A stretch of DNA of 64,000 nucleotides, taken from assembly GCA_023212725.1 (NCBI GenBank), contig JALBYF010000002.1:186001-250000 (forward strand), written 5' to 3'. The DNA comes from Tranzscheliella williamsii. Lineage: Eukaryota; Basidiomycota; Ustilaginomycetes; Ustilaginales; Ustilaginaceae. Under the pieces are notes generated by a model. It saw nothing but the letters and a program-made list of their open reading frames with translations, searched no databases and was not told the origin of the DNA. The stretch's first letter is position 1; every line of letters starts with the position of its first letter. Both the position numbers and the translations under genes were made by a program. Below, piece after piece: positions 38,657 to 49,074 of this stretch.

Positions 38657-39361
38657 CTATTCGGCAGCGAACAGGACCTGGCCGCGGTGGCGGAGGGAGG
38701 CGAAGCTGGGGCGCGAGTCTACCTCGTCTATGGACCTGTTGAGTGCGGCGGACGGGAAGAACAGCGGGGAGTGCGCGGCGAGGATCAGCACACATAGAGG
38801 AAGCTTGCCGTGCCGCAGGCGGGCAGGGGCGGACGGTGGGTGCTTACCTTTTGCGCATCTCGCTGGCCCAGGTGACCTCCTTGAGCGGCGCCGCTGTCAT
38901 CGAGATGCCGGCCATGAGCACGACGAACGCGACCAGCGTCTCCACCGTAATCTGCAGGCGGGCACCAAGCGCCGTCAGCTTCAATCGGCCTGTGGAAACA
39001 CGCGTCTTGTGGCAGCTTACATCGACAGGCATCAGCTTGGCCTCGGCGCCAACCAGGCCGAGCGCCTTCCGCAGCGAGAGGTCTAGACGCGTGCAGCCGA
39101 GCGTGTGACAACAAGGGCAGCACCAGTCAGCAATACCGCACCACACGCCGTGCAACCGCCACAGCTACTCACGCTCATACGTCGAATACGCGGCGTGCAG
39201 AAAGATCACTGTATGGAGCGAAATGCGCACACAGGCAGCAAGCAGAATGCATCCGTCAGTGGCGAGACCCGTTTACGCGCATACGCTTTCTGCCTCGACA
39301 GGTATATACGAGGCTTACCTGTACCGATAAGGAGAAGAAGGCGCCCAGTGGATGTCGCCAT
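38657..39361 (-). CDS. EMC5: EMC5 (ER membrane complex subunit 5), five exons
   Basis: Exons 39361-39319, 39208-39173, 39082-39021, 38951-38848 and 38735-38657 give 107 residues. All four introns (110, 90, 69, 112 nt) are GT-AG, and the frame is exact at each joint. Segments in order: a first membrane helix (GRLLLLIGTVIFLHAAYSTY), EHLSLRKALGL, PVDITVETLVAFVVLMAGI, the second helix, then APLKEVTWASEMRKRSIDEV and SFASLRHRGQVLF. This is the complete Emc5/MMGT1 pattern. EMC inserts tail-anchored and multipass proteins into the ER; Emc5 is a core membrane subunit. Exons are as small as 36 nt, so no single open frame reveals the gene. Confidence 0.9.
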
Positions 39362-40044
39362 TGTGTCTCGTTGCTGCTGGCCGGTTACCGTTGGGTCAAG
39401 ACGGTATGTTGTCAAACAAATTGGACGGGGAGCGTGGGATGGTCCCAGCGCCCGCTCATGATCCTCCGAAGTGCCGATTTCCGAAAGCGTAACCTAATCT
39501 AACATGATATTCGTTGCCAACTTCAGCTGCCCGATCCCATCCCAACAGGAAGAGGCGACGACGCTAAAGAGGAGGCAGACGAGAGCGAGCTTCCGCAAGG
39601 CATCCCGAGTGAGCGCAAAGGAGCGAGAGGAGAGGCAGCGGGCTGTACGGAGAGGAAAGCATCCGGCTCAAGCCGACTTGGTCATGTTAGAGCGCGCATA
39701 ATGCATCAAAGGTCTGCGATAGCTAGATGTGCCGCCCGTATCTGTGCAGACCATGCTGTGTGCTGTGTATGGTCGCTCAATAGTAGGCGACGGTCCGGGC
39801 GCGTGCTAGATAAAGCCACGGGACCCGGTGGTCGATCTTGGTCTAAAAGGTGGTGAGCTCGGGACCTGGTCGACGTGTACACCCCGCAGTCAGCAGGGGA
39901 GCAGCGTTGCACCTCCATTCCGAGCATCCCAGTACGACCGTGGGGAAGGGTGGGATCACGCTGCGCACAGGCTCGTCGCTCGCTCGGCACAATCGGTGAC
40001 CACAAGTACTGGTATAAGCGACGAGCAACTGGCCACGGCCGAGC
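39362..40044. other. Intergenic, EMC5 promoter / Tca17 3' region
   Basis: No gene supported; only short unconvincing frames. Confidence 0.5.
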
Positions 40045-40748
40045 TTATCTGGCTGCTGATACGGCCACAGGTGGATGCGGCTGGGCTGGGCGAGATGAGG
40101 CAGCGGCCGAATTCGACGGGCGACCAGGGCTGCGGCCCAAGACGATCTGCTCGATAGTGCGGTCAAAAATGGCGCTCCGTATCGGACGACAGTTGACGGC
40201 GAGGTGAGAGTCCTGTTGACGCTCCAACAGGGCGCGCGCGGCATCGGAACCGGCGTCCGGGGCGATTTGGCTCGCTAGCGCAGGACTCCACAGATGGAAC
40301 GGGTTGGCTGCGTACCTGAGGTAGGCGGTGTGGATGGCCCGGAACAGAGTCAGCACATCAATGTCCCGCACGACGTGGTCGGACAAGGTGAGCATGAGGA
40401 GAAAGCGCAGCCTCGTACTCGTCTGCAGCCCGTAGACGGCGAGGTCTTCAAGCGTGTACAGCAGCCCCAGATACTGCTCCGATGACTTGCTCGCCTGGCT
40501 GCGTTCATCGATGGCATCCAGGGCAGCGTGCGCGAAATAGTGGTATCGAAGGTCCGCAGCGTTCGAACCGGCGTTCTTGTCAAATTGCCGGACATAGATG
40601 GGACCATTGCTGGGCGAAACGATCGCCACAGCTTGCTGCCAGCCAGATAGCGCACGGGCGACACATCCGTTAGCCACTCAGCAAACAGAGGGTTCACCGC
40701 TCGCTCTTACTGCCTTCCACTCACGATGGTAGGGGTCGACGAGCTCAT
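40045..40748 (-). CDS. TCA17: TRAPPC2L/Tca17 sedlin-like protein, two exons
   Basis: Exon 1 (40748-40725) encodes only MSSSTPTI; an 89-nt intron (gtgagt ... ggcag) joins it to QAVAIVSPSNGPIYVRQF in exon 2 (40635-40045), giving 204 residues. The longin-type fold of TRAPPC2L/Tca17 follows: YHYFAHAALDAIDE, LGLLYTLEDLAVYGLQTS, FLLML, DIDVLTLFRAIHTAYLRYAANPF and the final helix RSAIFDRTIEQIV. Tca17 associates with TRAPPII at the Golgi and supports its assembly. A disordered Pro/Ser tail extends beyond the fold. The in-frame ATG inside the intron (40677) would give an odd N-terminus and is not used. Confidence 0.88.
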
Positions 40749-41315
40749 TATAGTGTCGATCGGGTATAAGGTCGGGCGTTGGTGAAAGGCAAGGTGTTAT
40801 ATCCTGCTCGGTCGGTCGTGGTGGTCGTTGGAGATGTCGCGAAGGCGTTCGGACCAACCCCTTGATTGTTAAGTCGGACTCCAGCGTGGGGCTAATCCGC
40901 CCATCGCGATTGGTGCCTTACTACCAAGAGTGGCTGATAGCTGGAAAGGCAGTCGACGCTGCCTGCAACATCAGGCGCTGCAAAGCCTTGCCGAGGGCTC
41001 GTTGATGTTTTCTGCTGCGGCGAAAAAGGCGCTGTCATACGACAGCTGGGCGGTCACGAATATAGTAGTACCAGCGGAGAAGGAAAGCCGCCTTAAGCGA
41101 TACGGTCAGGCCAACGCGCAAAAACTTTCGGGCAGCATGCCTAGGACCGACCGAAAGGATATGCAGGCTTATCTCTGCGGCTGCTTGCGTCTGTCTTCCT
41201 GCTTCGAATCTTTTAGCATATAACATCTTTGTCGCTGATCTTTGCCCATCGTCCTTGTCACCAGCGTCCATTGCAATTTGTCCTCTAGGATCACCCGGAT
41301 ATCGCACCCACCACA
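40749..41315. promoter_or_regulatory. Divergent intergenic region, Tca17 / DUG1
   Basis: Two genes facing away from each other share 567 bases. An AT-rich run agcatataacatc (41215-41227) is the nearest TATA-like element before DUG1. No gene supported. Confidence 0.45.
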
Positions 41316-42749
41316 ATGGCTACCGCCGAGCAGAAGAAGTTCATCTCTCAGATCGACGCCAACAAGGCGGCGTTGATCGACCGCCTGGCCGAGGCCGTCT
41401 CGATCCCCTCGGTTTCTGGTGATGCCTCCTACCGAAAGCACTGCTTCGAAATGGCTGACTGGCTCCTCGCCGAACTCAAAAAGCTTGGTGCCTCTGCTGA
41501 GCTCCGACCGCTGGGCAAGCACACCATGGAGGGTCAGGAGATCGAGCTGCCTCCCGTTATTCTTGGCGAGCTTGGCAAGGATGCTAACAAGAAGACAATT
41601 CTTGTGTACGGACATTTCGATGTGCAGCCTGCGCTCAAAGGCGATGGATGGGACACGGAGCCTTTCACGCTGGTAACTGACGAGAAGACGGGGCGTATGT
41701 ACGGACGTGGCTCCACCGACGACAAGGGGCCTATTCTCGGCTGGCTGAACGCCATCGAGGCTCACCAGCAGGCGGGCATCGAGATGCCGGTCAACCTCAA
41801 ATTCTGCTTTGAAGGCATGGAGGAGAGCGGCAGTGTCGGCCTGGACGACCTGATTGCCGCGGAAAAGGACTCGTTCTTTGTCGGAGTCGATGCTGTCTGT
41901 ATCTCTGACAACTACTGGCTCGGAACCAAGAAGCCCTGCCTTACCCACGGCCTCCGAGGTATCGCTTACTTCATGGTGACAGTCTCCGGCCCGGCTCGAG
42001 ATCTGCACTCGGGCGTCTTCGGCGGTGTCGTCCACGAACCCATGACGGATCTTTTCACGGTGATGTCCAAGCTGGTGAACGCCAAGGGCGAGATCCAGAT
42101 CCCTGGCATCAAGGAGCTGGTCGCACCCCTTACTGACGAAGAGCGAAAGCGATACGAGGTGATGGACTTTGCGCTGTCCGACATCGAGGGAGCCACGGGC
42201 AGCAAGACGACCGTGAGCGAGGACAAGTCAACCGTACTGATGGGTCGGATGCGATACCCTTCTCTTTCGCTGCACGGCATCGAAGGAGCCTTCTCCGGAC
42301 CTGGTGGAAAGACGGTGATTCCCGCCAAGGTGGTGGGCAAATTCTCTCTGCGACTGGTACCCGATATGACGCCCGAGAAGGTCCACGAGCTGGTGACCAA
42401 GTACGTCAACGACGAGTTTGCCAAGATCGGCAGCAAGAACACGCTCACTATCCACGGCGAGCCGGCTGGCAAGCCCTGGTTGGCTGACCCCAACCACTGG
42501 AACTACGAGGCGGCCATCAAGGCGACCGAGACCGTCTACGGTGTCACACCTGATCTGACCCGAGAGGGTGGATCGATCCCTGTGACGCTCACCTTTGCCG
42601 ACCTTCTGCAGAAGAACGTTTTGCTGTTGCCCATGGGCCGAAGCGACGACGGCGCCCACTCGACCAACGAGAAGCTGGACATCTCCAACTACATCGAAGG
42701 TACCAAGCTGCTCGGCCTCTACCTGCACGAGGTTGCCGCCATCAACTAG
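41316..42749 (+). CDS. DUG1: Dug1-type Cys-Gly metallodipeptidase (M20)
   Basis: 477 residues, the usual length of CNDP2/Dug1. Metal and catalytic residues are in place: H100 and D102 in YGHFDVQPA, D135 in GRGSTDDKGP, E169/E170 in FEGMEESGS, D198 in ISDNYWLG, and the distal DGAHSTNEKL. The dimerisation-domain motif DLHSGVFGGVVHEPM is also present. The enzyme cleaves Cys-Gly dipeptide and, in yeast, is the last step of the cytosolic Dug glutathione degradation pathway. There is no signal peptide, consistent with cytosol. Single exon. Context ccacaATGGC supports the start. Confidence 0.97.
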   Translation: MATAEQKKFISQIDANKAALIDRLAEAVSIPSVSGDASYRKHCFEMADWLLAELKKLGASAELRPLGKHTMEGQEIELPPVILGELGKDANKKTILVYGHFDVQPALKGDGWDTEPFTLVTDEKTGRMYGRGSTDDKGPILGWLNAIEAHQQAGIEMPVNLKFCFEGMEESGSVGLDDLIAAEKDSFFVGVDAVCISDNYWLGTKKPCLTHGLRGIAYFMVTVSGPARDLHSGVFGGVVHEPMTDLFTVMSKLVNAKGEIQIPGIKELVAPLTDEERKRYEVMDFALSDIEGATGSKTTVSEDKSTVLMGRMRYPSLSLHGIEGAFSGPGGKTVIPAKVVGKFSLRLVPDMTPEKVHELVTKYVNDEFAKIGSKNTLTIHGEPAGKPWLADPNHWNYEAAIKATETVYGVTPDLTREGGSIPVTLTFADLLQKNVLLLPMGRSDDGAHSTNEKLDISNYIEGTKLLGLYLHEVAAIN

Positions 42750-43821
42750 ACTGCCATGGCCTCGATGACATGCTCAGCCTTCAGGATCATAATCACGTAT
42801 TCTGGTGTAGCCAGGTGCTCTCTAAACTTCACCTTTCAGCTCCCATCCGATGAGGATGCAGGAGGGGCGTTTAGCTTTGCGCATGTTGAGTCGGACGTAG
42901 CGGTCAGCAGACGGCTCGCTTTCCGAATTGGATTGTTCAATATGCGCTCAAGCGGAAGCGAAGCGATGATTCGAAATCGCGTCGAAACTATGTTGAAGCT
43001 GTGCCTGACCATAAGGAGTGAGAAATGCAAGCCTAGCCTATATCGGCTGCCTGGACGCGGGATCTGGAAACACAACAGATAGTGTGAGTGTGAGTTAGGA
43101 GTCTAGCTCGACTCCATCGGGCTCCTGCCGCGAAAGAAGCTCTTCCTCCATCGTCACGTTGTGCTCGATCGCGGGATGCATGCGCCGTTGTCGGGCCAGC
43201 CACAATGTGTATGTGACTGTGGATGTGATTGTGCAGAGTGCAATCTCTTGACTGGACGAGAAAGGATGCCTAGAGCGATCACATAAAGAAGGTTTGTTGT
43301 TCACTTGTGCTGAGACCTAGCTTCTGTCACTTTTTACGATGGCGATGGCGGACGTGGAATCCGTCCTGTCTCTGGCGGCACTTCTGAGACAAGCTGCACC
43401 GTGACTGTAGGGAGCGGGAAGCTTCCACAGTTCGAGCTGCAGTCGGGAGAAATTTGAAAATCACAAGGAGGCCTTGTAGTCGAACCTTGTCGCGGTGACT
43501 TGAGTAAGGCTTTATCTAAGTCCAATCAAACCTATCGGGCGGATAAAATCATATTCCTTCACCCCGCCTTGCTGAACTGCGAGCTGCAGACGCAGATTAC
43601 AGAAGCAGCAGCAGCAGCTGCAGCAGTAACGTACTGCAGTCACTGCAGCAACTCAACCCAAATCACAATCTGAATCCATTCCAACACCAACCCGCTAACT
43701 CAACTCAAACATTCTGCGCGGTTCGGTGGGTTCTTCTTCTACCGACACTTGTCTTCCTGGATGATCCTTCATTTGTGATCTCACTCGTATCGTACGTTTC
43801 GCTGGACGCTCTGCTGGCAAC
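42750..43821. other. Intergenic, DUG1 3' / transporter promoter
   Basis: About 1.07 kb without a supported gene. It includes an AGC-triplet microsatellite at 43604-43626, followed by several ctgcag repeats to 43650. Confidence 0.5.
43604..43626. repeat. AGC-triplet microsatellite
   Basis: Four or more agc units followed by tgcagcag in the transporter's upstream region. A simple repeat, with no function implied. Confidence 0.7.
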
Positions 43822-46137
43822 ATGCCTGCCCGAACCAGCCGCAAGGGGATCCCTGTGCCGCGCGACCATCCCAACGCTGCCGGCCAGCGCCAGCAACAGC
43901 AGCAGCAGCAAGCGCCATGGCGAAGCAGCCTCGATCTTGTCTGGTCCTACTCTCGGTCCCAGGCGTTCTACGGCAACAACATAGCCACTTCGCCTTCGTT
44001 TGTAGAGCGCCATTGGGCAGGCAAGGACCTGGAGGAGGGAGACAGCATCGATGAAGATGATGAAGATGATCTTTCGGACGAAGACGATGACGACTACGAT
44101 GCTTGTCTCTCTCTTGATCCCTCGGCTTCCGAAGCCGAAACCGATTCCGCCTCCGTCAACAACGACGCTCGATTCGGACCAGCAGAAGCGGACTGGGAAC
44201 GCGAGAACCTGCCACGCAATGCCGTCTCTAGGCAACGTCGCCGGTCCAAGGCGAGAGATCGAAGAGTTGAGCGCCTGGGCAGTGCTGACGAGGATGAGAC
44301 CAGCAGAAGCCGCAGTCGCAGCCCAAAGCGTCTCTCTAGCTCTCGGCGAGACAACAGCCACCTCATTCCCACCAGCCAGTCGAACATCGAAGGGAGGCAA
44401 TCCCACCACTCAGGCACGCAATCCCATACGACCAGCGGAATGCTTCGAGACCCCTTCGCCGACGACCACGATGAAGAGACGGGAAGCAAGATCGCGACAG
44501 AGGCCTCTCCGCTGCTTGTTGGCAAACACACTCGTGACCCCAGTTCAAGCAAGAAGAGCAGCTACTATGGCGCATTGCGGCGCGCGTCTGATTCGGCCAC
44601 CAATCCCAACGCAGCGCAGTCCGATCATGCGATGAGCGGTTATGGCACTAGCACTTTCCTCCAGTCCTGGTTCAACACCGTCAACGCTCTTGTCGGCGTT
44701 GGAATTCTGGCCCTTCCGCTTGCTTTCTCGTACGCCGGTTGGATCGGCGGCATTTCGCTTTTCTTGGTCTGCGGGCTTCTGACAAACTACACTGGCAAAG
44801 TACTGGCCAAAATCATGGCCAAAGAGCCGTCGCTCCGAACCTATGCAGATATCGGAAGCTATGCCTTCGGGCCCTCGGCGCGTATTCTCATTAGCATCTT
44901 CTTCTGCCTCGAGCTATGGGCGGTCTCGGTCGCCCTCATCATTCTGTTTGGCGACTCGTTAGCTGCTATCTTTCCCGCCATTCCTTCAACAGCTTTCAAG
45001 GCCATCGGCTATGTGATTGTCCTGCCCACCGTATTCCTGCCCCCTCGGTTTCTATCGCCCATCTCGGTTGTCGGCATTGTCTCTACCTTTACCCTCGTTA
45101 TCGTGGTATTCAGCGATGGGCTCATCAAGAAGGAGGCGCCAGGCAGTCTTTGGACGCCGGCCGCGACCGCGCTCGGTCCGACATGGAACCGTGTGCCGCT
45201 AAGTTTTGGACTCATCATGTCCGGCTTTTCATCGCATCCAATCATTCCATCGCTGGTCAGGGATATGAAGGATCCCTCCCAATTCCCGCGCATGCTCAAC
45301 ATGGCCTACTTGGCCGCGACGTTTCTTTACGTCAGTATGGGCGTCATCGGCTACGCCATGTTTGGAAACTCAGTCTCGGACGAGATCACGAGAGATCTGG
45401 CGCGGACGCAGGGATACCCGGTTGCCCTCAACAGCCTAGCGATCTGGCTGATCGTTATCAATCCGCTCTCCAAATTCGCGCTCGCATCCCGGCCGATCCA
45501 GACCACCTTCGAGATTCTACTCGGCATCGATGATGTGACAGCGATGAAGGTGAGCCATCTCAAGCGCCGCAGAAGCTCGTCGGCACGTTCTGCCAGTAAG
45601 ATTCAATGTGCCAAGCAGGCGACAGTCCCACCAGCATCTTTGCCCGATGGCACAATGCCGCGACTGACGAGCGAGGCCACTAGTACGACGCTGTCGATTT
45701 CGCCGAGTCAGCGGGTGTCGTTCGCTCACCGGACGCCAAGCGGGCTAGGCGGCGAGCCGGGCGATAGCAACGCGGGCGACGGTGTGGGTCGGGAGCATCC
45801 TCTGGCGGGCTCGGCGGTGTCGATGCGGGCGGCCGAGGCGGCGGCGGGCCTGTCGCCGCGCACGCGCCGGCTGTGCCAGGCGGCGCTCAAGGTGACGCTC
45901 GCGGCGCTGATCACGGGAACCGCGATCCTGCTGCCGGGCTTCGAAAAGGTGATGGCTTTTCTCGGTGCGTTCCTCGCCTTTGCCACCTGCGTCTTCGGCC
46001 CGCTCCTCGCCAGCCTCAAGCTGTTCGGCGCCGCCATGTCTACCCGCCGCATCGCGCTCGACATTGCCATCCTCGCCATCTCAGCCATCATGGCCCTCCT
46101 CGGCACCGTATGGGCCTTCCTCCCCTCCCCGCGCTAG
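43822..46137 (+). CDS. AVT1: Avt1-like amino acid/auxin permease family transporter
   Basis: 771 residues. The first 280 are soluble: a poly-Gln run (residues 23-31), an acidic stretch (EDDEDDLSDEDDDD), then Ser/Arg-rich sequence. The transporter domain starts at about residue 283 with SWFNTVNALVGVGILALPLAF and YAGWIGGISLFLVCG, which is the AAAP family signature as in yeast Avt1. About eleven hydrophobic segments follow, including GLIMSGFSSHPIIPSLVRDM and NPLSKFALASRPI. A cytosolic Ser-rich loop interrupts before the last two or three segments. Yeast Avt1 imports neutral amino acids into the vacuole; family and topology support a vacuolar amino acid transporter here, by analogy. Single exon. 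Confidence 0.9.
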   Translation: MPARTSRKGIPVPRDHPNAAGQRQQQQQQQAPWRSSLDLVWSYSRSQAFYGNNIATSPSFVERHWAGKDLEEGDSIDEDDEDDLSDEDDDDYDACLSLDPSASEAETDSASVNNDARFGPAEADWERENLPRNAVSRQRRRSKARDRRVERLGSADEDETSRSRSRSPKRLSSSRRDNSHLIPTSQSNIEGRQSHHSGTQSHTTSGMLRDPFADDHDEETGSKIATEASPLLVGKHTRDPSSSKKSSYYGALRRASDSATNPNAAQSDHAMSGYGTSTFLQSWFNTVNALVGVGILALPLAFSYAGWIGGISLFLVCGLLTNYTGKVLAKIMAKEPSLRTYADIGSYAFGPSARILISIFFCLELWAVSVALIILFGDSLAAIFPAIPSTAFKAIGYVIVLPTVFLPPRFLSPISVVGIVSTFTLVIVVFSDGLIKKEAPGSLWTPAATALGPTWNRVPLSFGLIMSGFSSHPIIPSLVRDMKDPSQFPRMLNMAYLAATFLYVSMGVIGYAMFGNSVSDEITRDLARTQGYPVALNSLAIWLIVINPLSKFALASRPIQTTFEILLGIDDVTAMKVSHLKRRRSSSARSASKIQCAKQATVPPASLPDGTMPRLTSEATSTTLSISPSQRVSFAHRTPSGLGGEPGDSNAGDGVGREHPLAGSAVSMRAAEAAAGLSPRTRRLCQAALKVTLAALITGTAILLPGFEKVMAFLGAFLAFATCVFGPLLASLKLFGAAMSTRRIALDIAILAISAIMALLGTVWAFLPSPR

Positions 46138-46336
46138 CCGCCCCCGCCGCTCGCTTCCACCCGCTTCCCCTCGCACGCCCGCCCCTCCCCGCACGCATGA
46201 TACCAGTTCTCATCTACACACGCTCTTTCTGTATTGCACCGCTGCGCTCGACAGCAAGCATGACATACTTTGCACCTTAGTTGCGACGCTGCAGGAGCTG
46301 CATTGTGCGTCGTGTGCGGTGATGAGGGGTATTGTG

Positions 46337-48247
46337 TTATAGTTTGGTTTGTTCGAAGCCGGGCCAGCGGCGGAGGAGGGGTGGGGAGAGGAGGGGGAGG
46401 TTGTCGCGGGGGAAGGGAGGGGGGGGCGTGTCGGGGGGGTTGAGGAGGGCGTGGCGCTGGTGGAGGAGGAGCTGGTGGGAGTGGATGCGGAGGGCGTGGA
46501 GCGAGTGGTGGAGGGAGGCGATGTCGTCCTGGGAGCGCGCGCAGTCGAAGGCGGCCTGGGCGGCGGTGCGGTGGGTGTTGGCGGTGCGCTGGTCGAGGCG
46601 CGACACGCGCGTGCCGAGCGCGCGCACCGACGCTGCCAGCGACGCCACCGCCGCGTCCAGATGCGCGCTGTCTAGCACGCTCGCCCCCCGCCGCATCCAC
46701 TCCATCTCTGTCCCGCCATCCCCACGTCCTTCCACAGCCGACGTCGATGGCATCGACCGCGACGAGGACGCGCCGGACTGCAGAGCCGAACCCCCCGCGA
46801 CCGGCCCCATCCCCTCGTCCTGCAACGCCGAGGGATAGGTCGAAGTGGACCGACTGCCCAACGCCGACAATGCCGGGCTGCCTGCATAGCCGCCAGGAGC
46901 ATGGCTGGGATGGACCGCCATCCAGCTTTCAATCGGCGACGGATCGGCAGCAGAGGCACTGTGCGCACGCGCCTGGCGATGCGACGAGCCGGCCAGATCC
47001 AAGAGTCCCTCCCAGTTCTGCGCGTCCAGAGGGAACTCGTCCCATTCGCCGTCCACACCAAGCTGCGACCCGCCGGGCCCAGGACTCTCCTGCGTTTCAG
47101 ACCATCGTCGTTCGCCTGCAGACCGGTACCAGCTGCCAAGACTGTGGACGCAGTCATCCACCCTCCGGCTCTGCGATCGGCTGCGCCCCTCCAATTCTTC
47201 GACGCGCCGGCGCAAGCTTGTATTTTCGTCCTTAAGCTCGGCAGATTGCCGGGCAAAAACAGTGAAGAAGGCCTTGAGCGGTTCAAAGCGGCACTCGTCC
47301 AGGTGAAAAGCAGCCACAGAGGGCCTGTCTCCGGAGACTTTGCGATCGAGCTGCCGCCTTGGTCCGGTCCACGTGCAGCCATAGGCGAGATGATGGCAAG
47401 GGACGGGCGCCTCTTGGCACTCGGCTAGGTGGAGGGGTAGCCTGCTCTTGATTGTATCCAGATGGCAGTAGTCACAACGAGCTGGCTCGGGAGAGCACGT
47501 TTTACAGTGTTGCTCCATCTCGTCGAAAACCACCTCGCCATCGCACGTTGGACATGTCGCCTTCCGCTTAGGACACACTAGGCCGTGGGAAGCCCAGTCT
47601 TTGCGCATCACCTTGGCCGAACAGCCGCATTTCCGACCTTCATTGAGATGTTCATCCACGTATTCATATTCGCACTCTCGTGCTACATGGCTTCTTAGGA
47701 GATGGCGTTCGCAGACGTAATTGCAGCCCTTCTCCTTGTTTGGGCATCGGACCTGCAACGTGTCGACCATGTTCTTGATGAGCAGGGCGGTGGGCGTGAA
47801 GTCGGCCAGCTGGACCGCTGTACGGCACGTAGGGCATCTTGCTCTTGAGGGTGACAGGCCGTCTTCGTCCACGTCCGAACGTAGTGCGAGCGCTGTGGAT
47901 ATGCAGTGTTGGCAAAACGTATGGGAACAGCTCTGTGAAACGTATGGGTCGAGAAAAGGGCCGAGGCAGATGGGACAGTGTAGGAAGGTGCTGATCTTAC
48001 TGTCGCTGTCGACATAGTCATAGCAGCTTCCGGTTGTCCACGTGAGCCGCTTGGCACCGCTGCTGATATTGCTTGAGTCAGAGCGGACGCTGTGACTTGA
48101 TGTAGCGCGCGCATGGCTGCCACGGGATCGGACGGAACGGGTGCTCGAAGACCGGCGTCTCGACACCGTCAGGCTCGGTCTCTGTACTTGGCCATCGTCA
48201 GGGCTTGGTTCGGGCGCCCGGCTCGGGCCGCCTTCCGCATCAGCCAT
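46337..48247 (-). CDS. RING and TRAF-type zinc-finger protein
   Basis: Starting at 48247 (MADAEGGPSR, context ttcATGG) the protein has 636 residues. A complete RING finger lies at 91-141: C91, C94, C107, H109, C112, C115, C138, C141. It is followed by Cys/His-rich TRAF-type fingers to about 330 (CPNKEKGCNYVC, GRKCGCSAKVMRKDW, CPTCDGEVVF, CDYCHLDTI). Two helical, probably coiled-coil segments come next: SAELKDENTSLRRRVEELEG and, near the C-terminus, VSRLDQRTANTHRTAAQ. The RING-TRAF order indicates an E3 ubiquitin ligase. The target is unknown. The frame stays open 97 codons further upstream to 48538, but that part looks like leader. Convergent with the transporter at only 200 bases. Confidence 0.85.
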   Translation of the reverse strand: MADAEGGPSRAPEPSPDDGQVQRPSLTVSRRRSSSTRSVRSRGSHARATSSHSVRSDSSNISSGAKRLTWTTGSCYDYVDSDSKISTFLHCPICLGPFLDPYVSQSCSHTFCQHCISTALALRSDVDEDGLSPSRARCPTCRTAVQLADFTPTALLIKNMVDTLQVRCPNKEKGCNYVCERHLLRSHVARECEYEYVDEHLNEGRKCGCSAKVMRKDWASHGLVCPKRKATCPTCDGEVVFDEMEQHCKTCSPEPARCDYCHLDTIKSRLPLHLAECQEAPVPCHHLAYGCTWTGPRRQLDRKVSGDRPSVAAFHLDECRFEPLKAFFTVFARQSAELKDENTSLRRRVEELEGRSRSQSRRVDDCVHSLGSWYRSAGERRWSETQESPGPGGSQLGVDGEWDEFPLDAQNWEGLLDLAGSSHRQARAHSASAADPSPIESWMAVHPSHAPGGYAGSPALSALGSRSTSTYPSALQDEGMGPVAGGSALQSGASSSRSMPSTSAVEGRGDGGTEMEWMRRGASVLDSAHLDAAVASLAASVRALGTRVSRLDQRTANTHRTAAQAAFDCARSQDDIASLHHSLHALRIHSHQLLLHQRHALLNPPDTPPPPFPRDNLPLLSPPLLRRWPGFEQTKL

Positions 48248-49074
48248 GAAGCCGACGTAGACAGAGTGCTCGGACCACAATGGTGTTTGCTGCGATGTGG
48301 ATGAATGAAGTGACTTCACTTGAGTAGATGGACGTAAGGGTGACAGGCTAAGTGCGGGGCAAAAGCGCGCCGCCATGCCGTGTGGACCCTTGGCCGTGAA
48401 CGTGAAATCGCCAAGAATCACAATGCCAGATAAGGCTGTCCGGCTGAGCTGAACTGTGTTAGATCGGTTTACACTTAGAAAGTACTCTAACATACGGACG
48501 CTGTGGATGGCTGCCGTCACGTGGGGTGCATGGACCATATGCAGGTGCTGCAGGTTGACGTCGATGCCGAGACGTTGTCCGTCAGCAACTGCCAGACTGC
48601 CTATGGCTCCTCACCGCAATGTTCGAAGAGCGAGTAAAGACCCCGAGATCTTGGTCGCTTGGGGCGCCTTGCAGGTTTCTGAATGGAGCGGAGCTGTGAT
48701 GCGTGGGTAGAGGCCGGGTGCGTGCCCATCGAGCTCGCTGGGTTGTTCGCAATGACGGAATGCACCCCGAGACCCTCGATACTGGATCAGCTCGACATGC
48801 GCTCGCCTGGCGGTTGGTTCCGCGATTGGGAATCACAATTCCTGTGAGTTACTGCGCATGCTCATGTCAGCTCCCCATGGTAAAGCCGACCTCTCTTGGC
48901 TCTTGATGCCCCATCTTCTTTTTATTCTAGCCCTCCAGATCCGCTACCGTTACCGTGCTGTCCCACCTCCATCCCTTTGTCGGTGCACACCTTCTTCCTT
49001 TTTATTCTACAACGGCGTTGTGACGCACTTCCGCCAAAAGCTGCAGAGGACTACGCCCGAAAGTGTCGCCCAGC
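48248..49074. promoter_or_regulatory. Divergent intergenic region, RING protein / tricalbin
   Basis: Two promoters back to back. The tricalbin side has T/C-rich leader (cttctttttattctag at 48911-48926, which could also be a 3' splice site of a leader intron). No gene supported. Confidence 0.45.
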
